A stretch of 64,000 nt of DNA from Enterobacteriaceae bacterium RIT691 (GCA_009668205.1 WJYM01000005.1:186001-250000), one strand, 5' to 3'; counted from the stretch's first letter, positions 37,294-48,441 are shown. Program-made: numbers and translations. Notes: a model not told the origin generated them from the sequence alone.

Positions 37294-38946
37294 TTACTGC
37301 CAGCTCACTTCCCCCTTCGGTTCGTAAGCATTCACATCCAACGGTGAGTTCTGTTCGATATACTGCTTCAACACCTCGGCATCGATAAACCCGGTGTTCA
37401 CATAGCCCGGTTTGGTGTCGATATGCGGATAACCGTCGCCGCCGGTGGCGTTAAAGTTCAGGGTTGCCATGCGGTAGTTTTTCGCAGGATCGACCGGCTC
37501 ACCTTTGATTTTCAGAGAGCCCAACTGCCCGCCCTTCGCCACGAAGCTGACGTTGGCAAACTGCGGATAAGCACCGGAGTCCGGCTTCATTTGCGCCACG
37601 GCGGTCAGATACTCCGTCACCTCTTTACCGGTCATATCAACATACACCAGCACATTGCCGAACGGCTGTACCTTCAGGACATCTTTGTAGGTGATTTTCC
37701 CTGCTTCGATGGAATCACGGATCCCGCCACCGCTCATCACGGCGAAATCGGCATTGGTACGCGCCATTTGTGCGGCCAGCAGCAGATGCCCCATGTTGGT
37801 CTGCACGAAGCGTACTTTGCTGCGGTCACCTTCCAGATGTCCGTTCACTTCACCAATGTTCACCGACAGCTGCGCTTTACCCTTATTCTGGAACGGCGTC
37901 AGCAGCGACAGCATCTGCGGGTTTTCCGCAATTTGCGGGGTGTAAAGTATGCGCTCACTTTGCCCGTTGTCGTAAGTCACTTTCTTCTTCAGATTGACGG
38001 GGATCAGCTGATAGTGAACCAGCTTCATTTCACCGTTACGGAATTCAAAATCGGCGCGGCCCACGTATTTGCCCCACTCATGCGCTTGTACAATCCAGAT
38101 GCCATTCTGGCGATCCGGCGCGCACGGCGTGCCCGGCACATAATCCACCTGCTTTTTATTCTCTGACGCCATGCACACCGGATCCTGTGAGTGACCACCC
38201 ACAATCATCGCCAGCGATCCTGCTGGCAGACTGCGTGCCAGTTCTACGTCGCCGGGTGCGTTGGAGCCGTGATTGCCGTTGTCGTAATGGCCCATGTGGG
38301 TCGCGGCGAGAATGATATCCGGCTTCTGTGTCTGCTGCAGTTCCTGAATCACCAGCTTCGCCTCATCGGCAGGCTTGCGGAATTCAATGTCGGTGAAGTT
38401 TTCAGGATTGCCAATTTTGGCCGTGTCGTCGGTGGTTAAACCAATAACCGCAATTTTCAGCCCCTGACGGTTAAACAGCGCCCAGGGTTTGAACAGTCGC
38501 TCCCCCGTGCTTTTCTGGTAAATGTTGGCCGACAGGAACGGGAATTTTGCCCACTTTTCCTGCTGACGCAGCACGCTCAGCGGATTATCGAATTCATGGT
38601 TGCCAACGGCCATCGCGTCATAGCCCACCAAATTCATGCCACGGAAATCAGGTTCCGCATCCTGTAAATCGGATTCCGGGACGCCAGTGTTGATATCGCC
38701 GCCGGACAGCAACAGCACGCTGCCGCCCTCTGCGGTGACCTCTTTACGGATCCCGTCCACCAGCGTTTTTTGCGCGGCCAGACCATATTCGCCGTATTCA
38801 CTACGCCAGAAGTGACCATGGTGATCGTTGGTATGCAAAATGGTGATTTTGTAGGTTTTATCCTGCTCGTATGCCTGCGCCTGAAGGCTGGTGATAAGGC
38901 CTGCTGCCAGCATCGCCAGCACCACTCCACGTTTCAACAATGTCAT
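37294..38946 (-). CDS. ushA: Periplasmic UDP-sugar hydrolase / 5'-nucleotidase
   Basis: UshA hydrolyses UDP-glucose and extracellular 5'-nucleotides so that the nucleoside can be taken up. The 550-residue precursor has a signal peptide cleaved after AQA near residue 25. The metallophosphatase domain shows LHTNDHHGHF, LLSGGDINTG, AVGNHEFDN, AATHMGHYD and GGHSQD; the C-terminal 5'-nucleotidase domain has FNATGGDGYP. Start chosen at MTLLKRGV with GGGAG upstream; an ATG at 38970 would give an atypical signal peptide. Divergent from fsr. Confidence 0.97.
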   Translation of the reverse strand: MTLLKRGVVLAMLAAGLITSLQAQAYEQDKTYKITILHTNDHHGHFWRSEYGEYGLAAQKTLVDGIRKEVTAEGGSVLLLSGGDINTGVPESDLQDAEPDFRGMNLVGYDAMAVGNHEFDNPLSVLRQQEKWAKFPFLSANIYQKSTGERLFKPWALFNRQGLKIAVIGLTTDDTAKIGNPENFTDIEFRKPADEAKLVIQELQQTQKPDIILAATHMGHYDNGNHGSNAPGDVELARSLPAGSLAMIVGGHSQDPVCMASENKKQVDYVPGTPCAPDRQNGIWIVQAHEWGKYVGRADFEFRNGEMKLVHYQLIPVNLKKKVTYDNGQSERILYTPQIAENPQMLSLLTPFQNKGKAQLSVNIGEVNGHLEGDRSKVRFVQTNMGHLLLAAQMARTNADFAVMSGGGIRDSIEAGKITYKDVLKVQPFGNVLVYVDMTGKEVTEYLTAVAQMKPDSGAYPQFANVSFVAKGGQLGSLKIKGEPVDPAKNYRMATLNFNATGGDGYPHIDTKPGYVNTGFIDAEVLKQYIEQNSPLDVNAYEPKGEVSWQ

Positions 38947-39126
38947 GACTCTCTCCCTGAATGAATTCAACTGCCGAAATTACAATGAGTAACAAGGATA
39001 GACAAATATGTTTTCAGAAATGAGACTTTCTTCAAACGCCTGAGAGCGTTATCTTAGCCTGATAATGATTACAACGTAGATTTTCCCCAACGTCGCTAAC
39101 AACCCAACGCTTAAGTGAACTCTTCT

Positions 39127-40347
39127 ATGGCAATCAGTGAAACCAGTCCAACGCTGCCCGGCACCTCGTCGCCCCAGCAAAAAGCAAAAACGTCGTTCCG
39201 GATCCTTGGCGCAATCAGCCTTTCACACCTGCTGAACGACATGATTCAATCGCTGATTCTGGCGATTTACCCGCTATTGCAGTCTGAATTCTCACTCACC
39301 TTTGTGCAGATAGGGATGATAACGCTGACCTTCCAGCTAACGTCATCACTCCTTCAACCGGTGGTGGGCTATTGGACGGATAAATATCCGATGCCGTGGT
39401 CTCTGCCGGTTGGCATGTGTTTCACGCTAAGCGGACTGGTGTTGCTGGCAATGGCAGGCAGCTTTGAAGGTGTTGTTCTGGCGGCCGCGCTTGTTGGTAC
39501 CGGCTCCTCCGTCTTCCACCCGGAATCTTCTCGCGTGGCACGCATGGCCTCCGGCGGACGTCATGGACTGGCCCAATCGCTTTTCCAGGTCGGTGGTAAC
39601 TTTGGCAGCTCTTTAGGCCCGTTGCTGGCTGCCGTGATCATTGCGCCTTATGGTAAAGGCAACGTTGCCTGGTTCGTACTGGCTGCGCTGCTGGCGATTG
39701 TGGTGCTGGCGCAAATCAGCCGCTGGTATTCCGCTCAGCACCGCATTAACAAGGGCAAGCCAAAAGCGGCCATCGTGAATCCGCTGCCGCGCAATAAAGT
39801 TATTCTTGCGGTGAGTGTGCTGTTATTGCTGATTTTCTCAAAATACTTCTACATGGCGAGTATCAGCAGCTATTACACCTTTTATCTGATGCATAAGTTC
39901 GGATTATCGGTGCAAAATGCGCAGATTCATTTATTTGCCTTCCTGTTTGCCGTGGCTGCCGGTACCGTGATTGGCGGGCCTGTTGGCGATAAGATTGGGC
40001 GTAAATATGTTATTTGGGGTTCTATTCTTGGCGTTGCGCCTTTCACCCTCATTTTACCTTACGCATCGCTTGAATGGACCGGCATTCTGACGGTGATCAT
40101 TGGCTTTATCCTGGCCTCTGCGTTTTCCGCTATTTTAGTCTACGCGCAGGAGCTGTTGCCGGGCCGCATTGGCATGGTTTCTGGGCTTTTCTTCGGTTTC
40201 GCTTTCGGCATGGGTGGCCTGGGAGCCGCGGTGCTCGGTGTGGTTGCCGATCACACCAGCATTGAAGAAGTTTATAAAATCTGTGCTTTCCTGCCATTAC
40301 TGGGGATGTTGACCATATTCCTGCCTGATAATCGCCAGAAATCCTGA
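39127..40347 (+). CDS. fsr: Fosmidomycin resistance efflux protein Fsr (MFS)
   Basis: A 406-residue major facilitator superfamily drug exporter equal in length to E. coli Fsr. Twelve hydrophobic helices are visible, with LSHLLNDMIQSLILAIYP in helix 1, VVGYWTDKYPMPWSLP in the loop 2-3 region and GPVGDKIGRKYVIWGS in the corresponding loop of the second half. The ATG at 39127 matches the E. coli N-terminus; a GTG four codons upstream is an alternative. ybaL follows after a hairpin. Confidence 0.94.
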   Translation: MAISETSPTLPGTSSPQQKAKTSFRILGAISLSHLLNDMIQSLILAIYPLLQSEFSLTFVQIGMITLTFQLTSSLLQPVVGYWTDKYPMPWSLPVGMCFTLSGLVLLAMAGSFEGVVLAAALVGTGSSVFHPESSRVARMASGGRHGLAQSLFQVGGNFGSSLGPLLAAVIIAPYGKGNVAWFVLAALLAIVVLAQISRWYSAQHRINKGKPKAAIVNPLPRNKVILAVSVLLLLIFSKYFYMASISSYYTFYLMHKFGLSVQNAQIHLFAFLFAVAAGTVIGGPVGDKIGRKYVIWGSILGVAPFTLILPYASLEWTGILTVIIGFILASAFSAILVYAQELLPGRIGMVSGLFFGFAFGMGGLGAAVLGVVADHTSIEEVYKICAFLPLLGMLTIFLPDNRQKS

Positions 40348-40352
40348 TATTC

Positions 40353-40381
40353 CTGCCGCCAGAGTGTGACTTTGGCGGCAG
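40353..40381 (+). terminator. Hairpin after fsr, weak terminator
   Basis: CTGCCGCCA at 40353-40361 pairs with TGGCGGCAG at 40373-40381, six bases after the fsr stop. The following CCTTCCTTCC is only moderately T-rich, so termination may be partial. ybaL has about 200 bases of its own upstream region, AT-rich near 40470-40530. Confidence 0.55.
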
Positions 40382-40583
40382 CCTTCCTTCCGTATCACAT
40401 GCTTTTCTCCCCTGTTCTGATTGCTATTTTCCGATCTGTGCGCTTTTCAGCGCAAAGCATCACTTTTATCAATATTCAATAATTATTCATAAACAAAATA
40501 GGTTAAATTGTCATAAACTATTATTCGGCTTTTTGGCTCTATTGAGTCGGAAATGGAACCCCGAAGCAACGAAAGGAGACGGA

Positions 40584-42260
40584 ATGCATCACGCAACACC
40601 GCTAATCACCACCATTGTCGGCGGGCTGGTACTCGCCTTTATCTTTGGCATGATTGCCAACAAACTGCGTATTTCGCCTCTGGTGGGCTATTTACTGGCG
40701 GGTGTCCTTTCCGGCCCTTTTACCCCAGGCTTTGTTGCCGATACTAAACTGGCGCCGGAACTCGCCGAGCTTGGCGTTATCCTGCTGATGTTCGGCGTGG
40801 GTCTGCACTTCTCGCTGAAGGATTTGATGGCGGTAAAGGCCATCGCCATTCCCGGAGCAATCGCTCAAATCCTGGTGGCAACGCTGCTGGGTATGGCGCT
40901 TTCATCGATTCTTGGCTGGTCACTGATGACCGGCGTTGTGTTCGGGCTTTGTCTCTCTACGGCCAGTACCGTGGTGCTGCTCCGCGCCCTTGAGGAGCGG
41001 CAGCTTATAGACAGCCAGCGCGGGCAAATTGCTATCGGCTGGCTGATTGTTGAAGATCTGGTGATGGTGCTGACGCTGGTGATGCTGCCGGCGGTCGCAG
41101 GCCTGATGGAAAAAGGCAACGTGGGGCTGGCAACGCTTGCCCTCGATATGGCGATAACGATTGGCAAGGTCGTCGCTTTTATCGCGGTGATGTTACTGGT
41201 CGGCCGCCGTCTGGTGCCGTGGATCATGGCCCGCAGCGCGGCCACCGGCTCCCGCGAACTGTTCACTCTCTCCGTGCTGGCGCTGGCGCTGGGCATTGCC
41301 TTCGGTGCCGTCGAGCTGTTTGACGTTTCCTTTGCGCTCGGCGCCTTCTTCGCCGGGATGGTGCTCAATGAATCCGAACTAAGCCATCGCGCCGCCCACG
41401 ACACGCTGCCGCTGCGCGATGCTTTTGCGGTGTTGTTCTTCGTGTCGGTTGGCATGCTGTTTGACCCGATGGTGCTGCTCCAGCAGCCGCTGGCGGTGCT
41501 TGGCGTGTTGGCGATCATCATCTTTGGCAAATCCGTGGCGGCGTTCATTCTGGTGCGTCTGTTCGGTCACTCGCAGCGAACCGCGCTGACGATTGCCGCC
41601 AGCCTGGCGCAAATCGGCGAGTTCGCGTTTATTCTTGCCGGTCTCGGCATGGCGCTGGGTTTGCTGCCTCAGGCGGGGCAAAATCTGGTGCTGGCAGGGG
41701 CCATTCTGTCGATTATGCTCAACCCGGTGCTGTTTGCGGTCCTAGAAAAATATCTCGATAAAACCGAAACGCTGGAAGAACAGACCTTCGAAGAAGCGAT
41801 CGAAGACGAGAAGCAAATCCCGGTGGATATCTGCAATCATGCGCTGCTGGTTGGTTTTGGCCGCGTCGGCAGCCTGCTCGGCGAGAAGCTCATGGCGCAA
41901 GGCATTCCGCTGGTGGTGATTGAAACGTCCCGCACACGCGTAGATGAACTGCGCGAGCGCGGTATCCGCGCGGTGTTGGGTAACGCCGCCAGTGAAGAGA
42001 TTATGGCGCTGGCGCATCTGGACTGCGCGCGCTGGCTGTTGTTGACCATTCCCAACGGCTACGAAGCCGGAGAGATAGTCGCCTCTGCCCGGGAAAAATA
42101 CCCGCATATTGAGATTATCGCCCGCGCACATTACGACGATGAAGTGGACTACATTACCGAACGCGGTGCCAATCAGGTTGTGATGGGCGAGCGCGAGATT
42201 GCAAATACGATGATGGGACTGCTGGAGAAACCGGCGACGGCCGAGGCGGTGACGGGATAA
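40584..42260 (+). CDS. ybaL: Putative cation:proton antiporter YbaL (CPA2, KefB-like)
   Basis: A 558-residue protein of the CPA2 antiporter family. The N-terminal part (about 1-390) has some 12 membrane helices with GYLLAGVLSGPFTPGF and the QIGEFAFILAG motif; the C-terminal part holds a TrkA-N/RCK nucleotide-binding domain (HALLVGFGRVGSLLGEKL). The transported ion is unproven, with potassium likely. AAAGGAGA precedes MHHATPLI, which is the E. coli start. It ends at a dyad repeat convergent with gsk. Confidence 0.95.
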   Translation: MHHATPLITTIVGGLVLAFIFGMIANKLRISPLVGYLLAGVLSGPFTPGFVADTKLAPELAELGVILLMFGVGLHFSLKDLMAVKAIAIPGAIAQILVATLLGMALSSILGWSLMTGVVFGLCLSTASTVVLLRALEERQLIDSQRGQIAIGWLIVEDLVMVLTLVMLPAVAGLMEKGNVGLATLALDMAITIGKVVAFIAVMLLVGRRLVPWIMARSAATGSRELFTLSVLALALGIAFGAVELFDVSFALGAFFAGMVLNESELSHRAAHDTLPLRDAFAVLFFVSVGMLFDPMVLLQQPLAVLGVLAIIIFGKSVAAFILVRLFGHSQRTALTIAASLAQIGEFAFILAGLGMALGLLPQAGQNLVLAGAILSIMLNPVLFAVLEKYLDKTETLEEQTFEEAIEDEKQIPVDICNHALLVGFGRVGSLLGEKLMAQGIPLVVIETSRTRVDELRERGIRAVLGNAASEEIMALAHLDCARWLLLTIPNGYEAGEIVASAREKYPHIEIIARAHYDDEVDYITERGANQVVMGEREIANTMMGLLEKPATAEAVTG

Positions 42261-42278
42261 GCTTTGTGCGGCCTGATG

Positions 42279-42361
42279 CCCTCTCCCCCAACCCCTCTCC
42301 CACAGGGCGAGGGGAGTTTTTAGTTCCCTCTCCCTTTTAGGGAGAGGGTTAGGGTGAGGGT
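42279..42361. repeat. GC-rich dyad repeat at ybaL/gsk junction
   Basis: A first arm CCCCTCTCCCACAGGGCGAGGGG is followed by CCCTCTCCCTTTTAGGGAGAGGG and TTAGGGTGAGGG; the last two pieces are identical to those at 37.2 kb. It fills the convergent gap and stops a few bases before the gsk stop codon. Confidence 0.85.
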
Positions 42362-42366
42362 CGGAC

Positions 42367-43671
42367 TCAACGCTCCCAGTACGCCTCTTCCAGGCTATCT
42401 TCTTTCTCCGGCAAGCCACGCGTCAGACGCGGTGAATGCTGATTCAGCACCTGATAACTCACGCGGTTCGCGTATTTACACACCTGCGCCAGCGACGAAT
42501 AGGTCAGCCAGGTGTACTCGTGCTTACTGGAGTTAGGCACATTGCTGCGGTGATAGTTGTTGGCGGTAATGTCGTGCAGCAGCGCCGCCAGCGCGCCATC
42601 ACCGGCACCGTTAGTGTTCATGATTTTCTCCGGCCCGCCCATGTACGGCGCGATATGGGAGAAGATACGCAGCGGATTTTTACAGTCTTTATGGCGCATC
42701 GCACGGCTGAACTCGAACTGGTTAAATTCGGCAATCGCGCCCGGCAGCAGAGGATGCTGAGTCACACGCTTCTTCTCGTCTTCGGTGAAGCCTGCCATAT
42801 ACAACCCAGTAGGGCCTGCGGTGCAAAGCACCAGGTCCACCCAATCCAGTGCCTTATCCGACGCCAACAGCGGATCGGCAATCCCGGTCAGCGCTTCAGC
42901 TTCTTCTTCGTTCATCGCCAGAATCGAGACGTTCTCTTTCAGGAAGTCCTGCCACCAGGCCGGGTTATCGGCAATCACGTATTTGGTGCCCAGCGTCAGT
43001 ACCACCGGCACATCGTGCTTTTTCGCATACTCGACGGCTTTCATCGTCGCGTCACGCATCGGTTCGCCGGGTTTGCAACGCACCAGATAGGACGTCAGCA
43101 CCAGCGCAGAGGCACCGGCGATCACCGCTTCCGGAATGCTTTCAGCTTGCAGCTGATTCATGTGGCCTGGGCTGATGGCAAAGGTGCGTTCACCGTTGTC
43201 GCTGATCAGCGTGAAGCAGCGGCCGATTGGGCCATCCACGCCCTGCAGGTAGTTAAGATCGGTACGGCTGGAGGTATTGCACAGATAGCGGTAGGCGTAG
43301 CCGCCGATTTCGATATTACGGCACATCACCCCGAGCAGCACGGAACGGTCATCGGCCAGCACCGAGTAGTTGTGCATGGTATTGCCAATGGTGCCACCGG
43401 CGAACTGATGGGTGATCAGATTTTCGCGTACCAGCTCCTGATAGAGCGCTTCCGCCACGTCATCTTCTATCACCAGCGAGTGCCCGCTGCTAAGACCATA
43501 GCGGGCGACAAACGCATCATCGACCTTGGCCTCAATATCCACCAGCGTCTGATCGATACCCACCACCCAGGAGGCGTTGGTTTCAGTAACAGGTTGGATT
43601 TGCTTTATCAGTGGATCGCGGGCGTTAACAGGAAAGTAGTGTTTGGATTTACGTTTACCAGGAAATTTCAT
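42367..43671 (-). CDS. gsk: Inosine-guanosine kinase
   Basis: Gsk phosphorylates guanosine and inosine in purine salvage. The 434-residue protein belongs to the PfkB family: VVGIDQTLVDIEAKVDD near the start, FAGGTIGNTMHNYSVL as the first PfkB signature, and NTNGAGDGALAALLHD as the C-terminal signature with the catalytic aspartate. Length matches E. coli Gsk. E. coli has aes between gsk and hemH; here only about 70 bases separate them. Confidence 0.96.
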   Translation of the reverse strand: MKFPGKRKSKHYFPVNARDPLIKQIQPVTETNASWVVGIDQTLVDIEAKVDDAFVARYGLSSGHSLVIEDDVAEALYQELVRENLITHQFAGGTIGNTMHNYSVLADDRSVLLGVMCRNIEIGGYAYRYLCNTSSRTDLNYLQGVDGPIGRCFTLISDNGERTFAISPGHMNQLQAESIPEAVIAGASALVLTSYLVRCKPGEPMRDATMKAVEYAKKHDVPVVLTLGTKYVIADNPAWWQDFLKENVSILAMNEEEAEALTGIADPLLASDKALDWVDLVLCTAGPTGLYMAGFTEDEKKRVTQHPLLPGAIAEFNQFEFSRAMRHKDCKNPLRIFSHIAPYMGGPEKIMNTNGAGDGALAALLHDITANNYHRSNVPNSSKHEYTWLTYSSLAQVCKYANRVSYQVLNQHSPRLTRGLPEKEDSLEEAYWER

Positions 43672-43743
43672 GAGCGGCGGTCAGGTGGCTGAGAACAAGC
43701 GGAGAATAATAGCATATTCCCCACTCGTTCGCTGCCCGCGCTT

Positions 43744-44706
43744 TTAACGGTACGGCGCGGTCAGGTTGACCATCATTTCAATGTGCAGTGGCTGATCGTT
43801 CAGCGCAGGGATGTACTCGTATTTTTCGCCACCCGCTTCAAGGAACACCTCCTTGTTTTGGACGGCGATCTCTTCCAGCGTTTCCAGACAATCGGCAGAG
43901 AAGCCCGGGCACATGACCTGAATGTGCTTAACGCCCTTCTCACCGAGCATTTTCAGCGTTTGATCGGTGTAAGGCGTCAGCCACGGCTCGCGCCCGAAGC
44001 GAGACTGGAAGGTCATCATGACTTTATCGTGAGAAATACCCAGCGCCGACACCAGCTCTTTGGTGGTATCACGACAGCGCTGCGGATAGTCGTCGCCTTC
44101 GTCAGCAAAGCGTTGCGGAATGCCGTGGTAGGACAACAGCAGGACATCAGGCTCGCCATGTTCAGCAAATGAGGCCCGTGCGCTTTCTGCCAGCGCATGA
44201 ATAAAGTCACTGTCATCGGCGTAATCACGAATAAAAGAGAGACCGGGAATATAGCGCTTAGGTTTAAGAATGCGCGCCAGCTCGTCCCAGACGGCGGCCA
44301 CCGTCGAGCAGGAGTACTGCGGATACAGCGGCAGTACCACAATGTGATCAACGTTCTGCGCCAGCAGTTCATCCACCGCGCTTTCCAGTGATGGCGAGCC
44401 ATAGCTCATCCCGAGGGCCACCGGTGTCTCAGGCAGACGTTTTGCCAGCGCCTGCTGTTGACGACGACTGTAGACCATCAGCGGTGAGCCCTCTTCCATC
44501 CAGACGGACTGATACAGCCTGGCCACGCGCGGTGAGCGCAGCGGCAGGATCACGCCACGCAGTAAGGGCCACCACAGCAATCGGGGAGTATCCACCACCC
44601 GCTTGTCGCTTAAAAACTGGCGCAGATAGCGGTTTACCGCCGCAGGCGTAGGTGCATCGGGCGTGCCGAGGTTGGCTAACAGAATGCCGGTTTTGGTCTG
44701 ACGCAT
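43744..44706 (-). CDS. hemH: Ferrochelatase
   Basis: HemH inserts Fe(II) into protoporphyrin IX, the last step of haem synthesis. The 320-residue protein has [13 protein letters not shown] at the start, [19 protein letters not shown] with the metal-binding histidine, and [15 protein letters not shown] near the C-terminus. AGAGGCGG precedes the ATG. It is followed upstream (on this strand) by adk, with a REP pair between. Confidence 0.97.
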   Translation of the reverse strand: MRQTKTGILLANLGTPDAPTPAAVNRYLRQFLSDKRVVDTPRLLWWPLLRGVILPLRSPRVARLYQSVWMEEGSPLMVYSRRQQQALAKRLPETPVALGMSYGSPSLESAVDELLAQNVDHIVVLPLYPQYSCSTVAAVWDELARILKPKRYIPGLSFIRDYADDSDFIHALAESARASFAEHGEPDVLLLSYHGIPQRFADEGDDYPQRCRDTTKELVSALGISHDKVMMTFQSRFGREPWLTPYTDQTLKMLGEKGVKHIQVMCPGFSADCLETLEEIAVQNKEVFLEAGGEKYEYIPALNDQPLHIEMMVNLTAPYR

Positions 44707-44798
44707 TACCGCCTCTTAACTGTTTAAATGGCTGATAATTGTAACGGAAAAGAGAGAAATAAGAACTAATTGCTGCGAAAGGTGAGAGGGGGCGCGAG

Positions 44799-44880
44799 GT
44801 GCCTGCTGGCGCTGCGCTTAGCAGGCCTACAAAAGAGGCCTGTGGAAAACCGTAGGCCGGGTAAGCTTGCGCCACCCGGC
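44799..44880. repeat. REP pair (BIME) between hemH and adk
   Basis: GTGCCTGCTGGCGCTGCGC...TTAGCAGGCCTAC (44800-44830) and GTAGGCCGGGTAAGCTTG...CCACCCGGC (44852-44880) are two REP-type palindromes in opposite orientation, with the TAGGCC edge seen in REP elements. They lie just behind the adk stop on the adk mRNA, where they can protect the 3' end. Confidence 0.8.
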
Positions 44881-44893
44881 ACGTGCCACGGAA

Positions 44894-45550
<657 letters not shown>

Positions 45551-45674
45551 CTAAAATGTCATGTCAATTATTCAAAAAGCGCTAAACGATACCACCAGAA
45601 GGCGGCTCGCTCAAGGAAGGCGGGACGGCTGAAACGGTTAATGGGGGGAATAATTTTGGCTGCGCAGTGGTTGC

Positions 45675-45760
45675 CCCCCCTCTCCCCGGACCGTACACCC
45701 CCGGGGAGAGGGAGAAACCAAGTCCCCTCTCCCTTGAGGGAGAGGGTTAGGGAGAGGGGG
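45675..45760. repeat. GC-rich dyad repeat between htpG and adk
   Basis: CCCTCTCCCCGGACCGTACACCCCCGGGGAGAGGG-type left hairpin followed by CCCTCTCCCTTGAGGGAGAGGG and TTAGGGAGAGGG. It is a diverged member of the family at 37.2 and 42.3 kb (TTAGGGAGAGG in place of TTAGGGTGAGG). Unlike the other copies it lies between two genes on the same strand, directly behind the htpG stop. Confidence 0.8.
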
Positions 45761-45765
45761 TTAAC

Positions 45766-47640
45766 TCAGGACACCAAAAGCTGATTCATACGCTTAATGA
45801 ACAGGTTTGGATCTTCCAGCGTGCCGCGCTCAGCCAGCAGCGCCTGATCCAGCAGCAGCTCGACCCACTCGCCGAACTTGCTTTCGTCCTCGGTATCCGC
45901 CGCACGTTTGACCAGCGCATGATCCGGGTTCAGTTCGAAGATGTACTTCACCTCCGGCACGCTCTGGCCCGCAGCGGCGAACAGTTTCGCCATCTGCGTG
46001 CTCATTTCGTCCGCTTCCGTGGTGACAATCGCTGGCGTATCGGTCAGACGGTGCGTCAGGCGCACTTCTTTCACGCGCTCGCCCAGCAGGGTTTTCACAC
46101 GATCGATGAACGGCGTCAGCGCTTTTTCCGCTTCTTTAGTGGACTCATCCACTTCGTCCGCCAGTTTATCCAGCGACTCATCGGCTTTTGCTACCGACTG
46201 GAACGCCTTACCATCAAACTCGGTCAGGTAGCTCATCATCCACTCGTCGATGCGGTCAGAAAGCAGCAGCACTTCGATGCCTTTCTTGCGCAGCAATTCC
46301 AGATGCGGGCTGCTCTTCGCCGCCGCGTAGCTGTCGGCCGTAATGAAGTAAATCTTCTCCTGCCCTTCTTTCATGCGCGACACATACTCTTCCAGAGACA
46401 CGGTCTGCTCGGAAGAATCGGTGTGAGTAGAAGCAAAGCGCAGCAGCTTAGCGATAGTCTGGATATTCGCAGCGTCTTCCGCCGGGCCTTCTTTCAGCAC
46501 CAGGCCGAACTGTTTCCAGAAGGTCTGGTATTTTTCGGCGTCGTCTTTCGCCAGTTTTTCCAGCATCTGCAGCGCACGTTTGCTCAGCGCATTGCGCAGA
46601 TTGCGGGTCACGCTGCTGTCCTGCAGGATCTCACGGGACACGTTGAGCGGCAGATCGTTGGAATCGACCAGGCCACGCACGAAGCGCAGGTAGTTCGGCA
46701 TGAACTGCTCGGCTTCATCCATGATGAACACGCGCTGCACATACAGCTTCAGGCCGTGCTTGTGATCGCGGTTCCACATATCCCATGGCGCCTGCGCCGG
46801 GATATACAGCAGGCTGGTGTACTCCTGCTTGCCTTCCACGCGGTTGTGGCTCCAGGCCAGCGGATCAGTAAAGTCGTGGGCGATGTGTTTGTAGAATTCG
46901 CTGTACTCTTCGTCTTTGATCTCAGACTTGTTGCGAGTCCACAGCGCCTGCGCCTTGTTGATTTTCTCCCAGGAGACGACCGTTTCACCGTCTTTCTCTT
47001 CCTGAGTTTCAATTTCTACCGGCAGTGCAATGTGATCGGAGTATTTGCTGATGATCGAACGCACGCGCCAGTCGTTGAGGAAATCGTCCTCGCCTTCACG
47101 CAGATGCAGCGTTATCTCAGTACCACGATCGGCTTTGGTAATGTCAGCGACGGTGTATTCACCTTCACCGTGAGATTCCCAGAACACGCCGTTTTCTGCG
47201 CTGTCGCCCGCGGCACGGGTACGTACGGTCACTTTGTCGGCCACGATAAACGCAGAATAGAAGCCCACACCAAACTGGCCAATCAGCTGGCTGTCTTTTG
47301 CCTGGTCGGAGCCCATCGACTGCAGGAAGGCCTTGGTGCCGGACTTGGCGATGGTGCCCAGATGATCGATAACGTCGTCACGGTTCATGCCGATGCCGTT
47401 ATCGGCGATGGTCAGGGTGCGCTTTTCTTTATCGAAAGAGACGCGTACGCGCAGATCGCCGTCGCCTTCATAGAGGCTTGCGTCAGAGAGCGCGCGAAAA
47501 CGCAGCTTGTCCGCCGCATCAGAGGCGTTGGAAATCAGCTCACGCAGGAAAATTTCTTTATTGGAATACAGGGAATGGATCATCAGGTGCAGAAGCTGTT
47601 TTACTTCTGACTGGAAACCACGGGTTTCTTGTCCTTTCAT
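45766..47640 (-). CDS. htpG: Hsp90-family chaperone HtpG
   Basis: HtpG is the bacterial Hsp90. The 624-residue protein has the GHKL ATP-binding domain ([37 protein letters not shown]), a middle domain with [16 protein letters not shown] and VSREILQDS, and a C-terminal dimer domain. GAGG lies upstream of the ATG. A sigma-32 promoter sits about 55-80 bases upstream. The long open frame on the opposite strand is only its shadow. Confidence 0.98.
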   Translation of the reverse strand: MKGQETRGFQSEVKQLLHLMIHSLYSNKEIFLRELISNASDAADKLRFRALSDASLYEGDGDLRVRVSFDKEKRTLTIADNGIGMNRDDVIDHLGTIAKSGTKAFLQSMGSDQAKDSQLIGQFGVGFYSAFIVADKVTVRTRAAGDSAENGVFWESHGEGEYTVADITKADRGTEITLHLREGEDDFLNDWRVRSIISKYSDHIALPVEIETQEEKDGETVVSWEKINKAQALWTRNKSEIKDEEYSEFYKHIAHDFTDPLAWSHNRVEGKQEYTSLLYIPAQAPWDMWNRDHKHGLKLYVQRVFIMDEAEQFMPNYLRFVRGLVDSNDLPLNVSREILQDSSVTRNLRNALSKRALQMLEKLAKDDAEKYQTFWKQFGLVLKEGPAEDAANIQTIAKLLRFASTHTDSSEQTVSLEEYVSRMKEGQEKIYFITADSYAAAKSSPHLELLRKKGIEVLLLSDRIDEWMMSYLTEFDGKAFQSVAKADESLDKLADEVDESTKEAEKALTPFIDRVKTLLGERVKEVRLTHRLTDTPAIVTTEADEMSTQMAKLFAAAGQSVPEVKYIFELNPDHALVKRAADTEDESKFGEWVELLLDQALLAERGTLEDPNLFIKRMNQLLVS

Positions 47641-47693
47641 CTAAGTCGACCTCAACAATGCCATTTAATGGGGTTTTAATTACGTTGAAGGAG

Positions 47694-47722
47694 AGATGGG
47701 GATAAGGGGAAACCTTTTCAAG
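47694..47722 (-). promoter_or_regulatory. Sigma-32 heat-shock promoter of htpG
   Basis: On the minus strand CTTGAAA (47716-47722) is followed 14 bases later by CCCCATCT (47694-47701), matching the RpoH consensus CTTGAAA-N(11-16)-CCCCATNT at every specified base. It points at htpG, known to be RpoH-dependent in E. coli. Confidence 0.93.
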
Positions 47723-47751
47723 CAGGAGAACGCGATTGTCCTCCTGTTTGA

Positions 47752-48357
47752 TTAAAAACGAATCTTATGACGTCCTGCCAGAGAGTGAGAGAGCGTGGTG
47801 CCATCCACCATTTCCAGCTCGCCGCCGACCGGCACGCCGTGGGCGATGCGGCTGGCCTCAACGCCATATTGCCCGCACAGTTCCGCAATGTAGTTGGCGG
47901 TCGCTTCCCCTTCCACCGTAGGGTTGGTGGCAAGGATCACTTCCTTCATCTGCTCGCTGCTTAAGCGCTGTTCCAGCCTGTCGAGGCCGATATCGTCCGG
48001 CCCAATACCGTCGAGCGGCGACAGGTGGCCCATCAGCACGAAGTAGCGACCAGAAAACTGGCCGGTTTGCTCAATGGCGTAGATATCCGCCGGGCTCTCT
48101 ACCACACAAATCTGTCCATTTTCCTGACGACGTGGGTTCGAGCAGATATTGCACACATCCTGCTCGGTAAACGTGCGGCAATCGGCACAGTGACCAATCT
48201 CTGACATGGCACGGGTCAACGCCTGCGCCAGACGCATTCCGCCGCTGCGATCGCGTTGTAACAGAGTGAACGCCATACGCTGCGCGGATTTCGGGCCAAC
48301 GCCCGGCAGGCAACGTAACGCTTCCATGAGGGTGGTAAGTAAAGGACTGGTTTGCAT
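47752..48357 (-). CDS. recR: Recombination mediator RecR
   Basis: RecR works with RecF and RecO to load RecA on gapped DNA. The 201-residue protein has the helix-hairpin-helix ([14 protein letters not shown]), a four-cysteine zinc finger ([17 protein letters not shown]) and a Toprim domain ([17 protein letters not shown]). In E. coli recR is third of the dnaX-ybaB-recR operon; here two foreign genes separate it from ybaB and its ribosome binding site is weak, so it must use another promoter. Confidence 0.97.
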   Translation of the reverse strand: MQTSPLLTTLMEALRCLPGVGPKSAQRMAFTLLQRDRSGGMRLAQALTRAMSEIGHCADCRTFTEQDVCNICSNPRRQENGQICVVESPADIYAIEQTGQFSGRYFVLMGHLSPLDGIGPDDIGLDRLEQRLSSEQMKEVILATNPTVEGEATANYIAELCGQYGVEASRIAHGVPVGGELEMVDGTTLSHSLAGRHKIRF

Positions 48358-48441
48358 CGCTCAGACTTCTGAAAAAAGAGTGGGCCATAGCCTAACATTA
48401 GCCCCGGCGACGGGTATAGAAAAAGATCCCTCAGCTCGGGT

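Noticed and set aside
41742-42419. Minus-strand open frame containing a [12 protein letters not shown]-like segment
   Set aside because: The segment is read from the dyad repeat and the rest is antisense to ybaL; no evidence for expression.
42436-43692. 418-codon open frame on the plus strand
   Set aside because: Antisense to the well-conserved gsk gene; no recognisable motif, no upstream ribosome binding site.
44429-44875. 148-codon minus-strand frame over hemH 5' end and the REP pair
   Set aside because: Overlaps hemH in another frame and begins in repeat sequence.
45919-47610. 563-codon open frame on the plus strand
   Set aside because: It is exactly antisense to htpG, has arginine/histidine/glutamine-heavy composition typical of shadow frames, and no family features.
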